Shown here: one piece after another, positions 5,421-6,148 of the stretch
Layout of the letters: each line of letters begins with the position of its first letter
How positions within the stretch are numbered: the stretch's first letter is position 1
Source: Candidatus Delongbacteria bacterium
Lineage (GTDB): Bacteria; Bacteroidota; Bacteroidia; Bacteroidales; ML635J-15
NCBI GenBank assembly: GCA_027858215.1
Contig: JAQIDD010000054.1
Span: 1-6,148, forward strand
Direction of reading: 5' to 3'
DNA length: 6,148 bases
Made by a program: the position numbers and the translations under genes
The notes under the pieces: model-generated
Seen by the model: the letters and a program-made list of their open reading frames with translations, nothing else
Database searches by the model: none
What the model was told of the DNA's origin: nothing

Positions 5421-5455
5421 CCTAATCATTTGATTCTAAACAAACTCAACACACC

Positions 5456-6142
5456 ATGAAAAATTTGATTAGTATCGTTGCCGGGGCGATCCTGTTTTTT
5501 TCTGTCAGCCAGGTAAGCTCACAAACCGTTGGATTTTCCTATTTTTTCCCTACACATGGGTACTTTACCAATCCCATTGCTCCGTTGAACCTGAGTTTAC
5601 CTGTCAGTTTTGGAAAATATTTCCAGATTTCGCCGGGAGTCAGCATGAATAACATTGGCGGGATGAGCATGACTGGATTGGGAGAAAATCTGGACTCAAA
5701 AAGGCCACTTGTGGGGCCCTTTCAAAGTATAAATGGCAGTCTCATTCCTACGATTGTTATTCCTGCAAAATCATTCAGGGTTGACATCATGGGAGGCGTG
5801 TTTGGATTCGCCAGCATCAACACAAAGTTGATGCATGGAAATTTTGACACCATGTTTAATGAACATTATAATTACTATGTCATCACTTCGGACATGCAAT
5901 ATGACAAAGATTCTTTTGGATGGGGATACGTTTATGGCATAAAATTCAGTTTCAGGATCAGAAAAAACATCTGGGGATATTTTGGAGGAAAATATTACAT
6001 GGGATCGCAAGGCATGCCTTTGTCCGGAAACATAACGGGGGCCACAGAGGCTGATAATATTGTACGTTTTGAAACCACTTTCCCTGATGCCGCAATGCGA
6101 TACGAAGGGATTGAATTTATTGTCGGTGTTTCCATAAAATAA
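5456..6142 (+). CDS. Putative outer-membrane beta-barrel protein, function unknown
   Basis: A complete 228-residue protein ending in TAA at 6140-6142. Residues 1-22 form a classical signal peptide (MKNLISIVAGAILFFSVSQVSS) with likely signal peptidase I cleavage before Q23. The mature part is rich in Gly and aromatic residues and alternates polar and hydrophobic positions in short strands, for example VGFSYFFPTHGYF, FRVDIMGGVFGFASI, WGWGYVYG-like FGWGYVYGIKFSFRI and IWGYFGGKYYMGS. It ends with GIEFIVGVSIK, as expected for a closing barrel strand. About 8-10 such strands fit a small barrel. No enzyme motif or cysteine is seen. No named family is recognised, and a soluble periplasmic beta-protein is the alternative. 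It stands alone after the repeat-filled region; whatever follows is outside the window. Confidence 0.7.
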   Translation: MKNLISIVAGAILFFSVSQVSSQTVGFSYFFPTHGYFTNPIAPLNLSLPVSFGKYFQISPGVSMNNIGGMSMTGLGENLDSKRPLVGPFQSINGSLIPTIVIPAKSFRVDIMGGVFGFASINTKLMHGNFDTMFNEHYNYYVITSDMQYDKDSFGWGYVYGIKFSFRIRKNIWGYFGGKYYMGSQGMPLSGNITGATEADNIVRFETTFPDAAMRYEGIEFIVGVSIK

Positions 6143-6148
6143 CAGGTT

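Larger units (their letters stand above)
4984..5455. other. Gene-free 472-base intergenic region
   Basis: No convincing gene is seen on either strand. The region is mostly two direct copies of a hairpin-bearing repeat (5019-5128 and 5219-5329) with a 90-base AT-rich spacer, then about 125 bases leading to the outer-membrane protein gene. A 71-codon open frame starting at 5210 runs straight through the second repeat copy and is judged accidental. Confidence 0.8.

Noticed and set aside
5210..5425. 71-codon open frame on the plus strand
   Set aside because: It runs through repeat copy 2, and the matching copy 1 does not keep the frame because of the 1-base indel. It shows no domain, signal peptide or plausible composition.

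Overview
The window looks like a chromosomal segment from a Bacteroidota (probably Bacteroidales-like) bacterium. It is AT-rich, its genes lack clear Shine-Dalgarno sites, several starts are preceded by the Bacteroidota -7 promoter element TAnnTTTG, and the protein families (ORF6N regulator, lipoprotein with a TlpA-type thioredoxin domain, Rhs-core debris, small outer-membrane barrel) are typical of that phylum. The genus cannot be fixed from sequence alone.

Region 1 (1-460) is accessory debris. It holds the last 58 codons of a MORN-repeat protein, then an isolated, GC-richer fragment of an Rhs repeat-associated core with nothing recognisable on either side. An 18-bp palindrome and a TATATTTG promoter element follow, in front of the next gene. 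Region 2 (460-1350) is a complete ORF6N protein: a phage-type DNA-binding domain fused through a coiled coil to a phospholipase-D-like domain. The palindrome is a candidate operator for it.

Region 3 (1416-3120, minus strand) reads as one three-gene operon, transcribed right to left: a 44-residue single-span membrane protein, a multi-span Mpv17/PMP22-like membrane protein, and a BadF/BcrA-type (N-acetylglucosamine kinase-like) ATPase. The spacings are 13 and 3 bases. The promoter element lies so close to the first ATG that the mRNA is probably nearly leaderless. The operon converges with the ORF6N gene.

Region 4 (3187-3541) is the gene for the catalytic RNA of RNase P (rnpB), divergent from the operon. 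Its P1 helix closes exactly and a U-tract follows. Region 5 (3565-4983) is a secreted lipoprotein with a C-terminal thioredoxin fold (WCGPC) and an unexpected second CxxC just before the cis-proline loop.

Region 6 (4984-5455) has no convincing gene. It holds two nearly identical 110/111-bp direct repeats, each with two hairpins, which resemble REP/BIME-type intergenic elements. Region 7 (5456-6142) is a signal-peptide-bearing, probably outer-membrane beta-barrel protein of unknown function.

No complete new defence or mobile system is visible. The observations most worth pursuing are the uncatalogued small membrane protein and its operon, the ORF6N-PLD protein with its putative operator, the paired hairpin repeats, and the extra CxxC in the thioredoxin lipoprotein.
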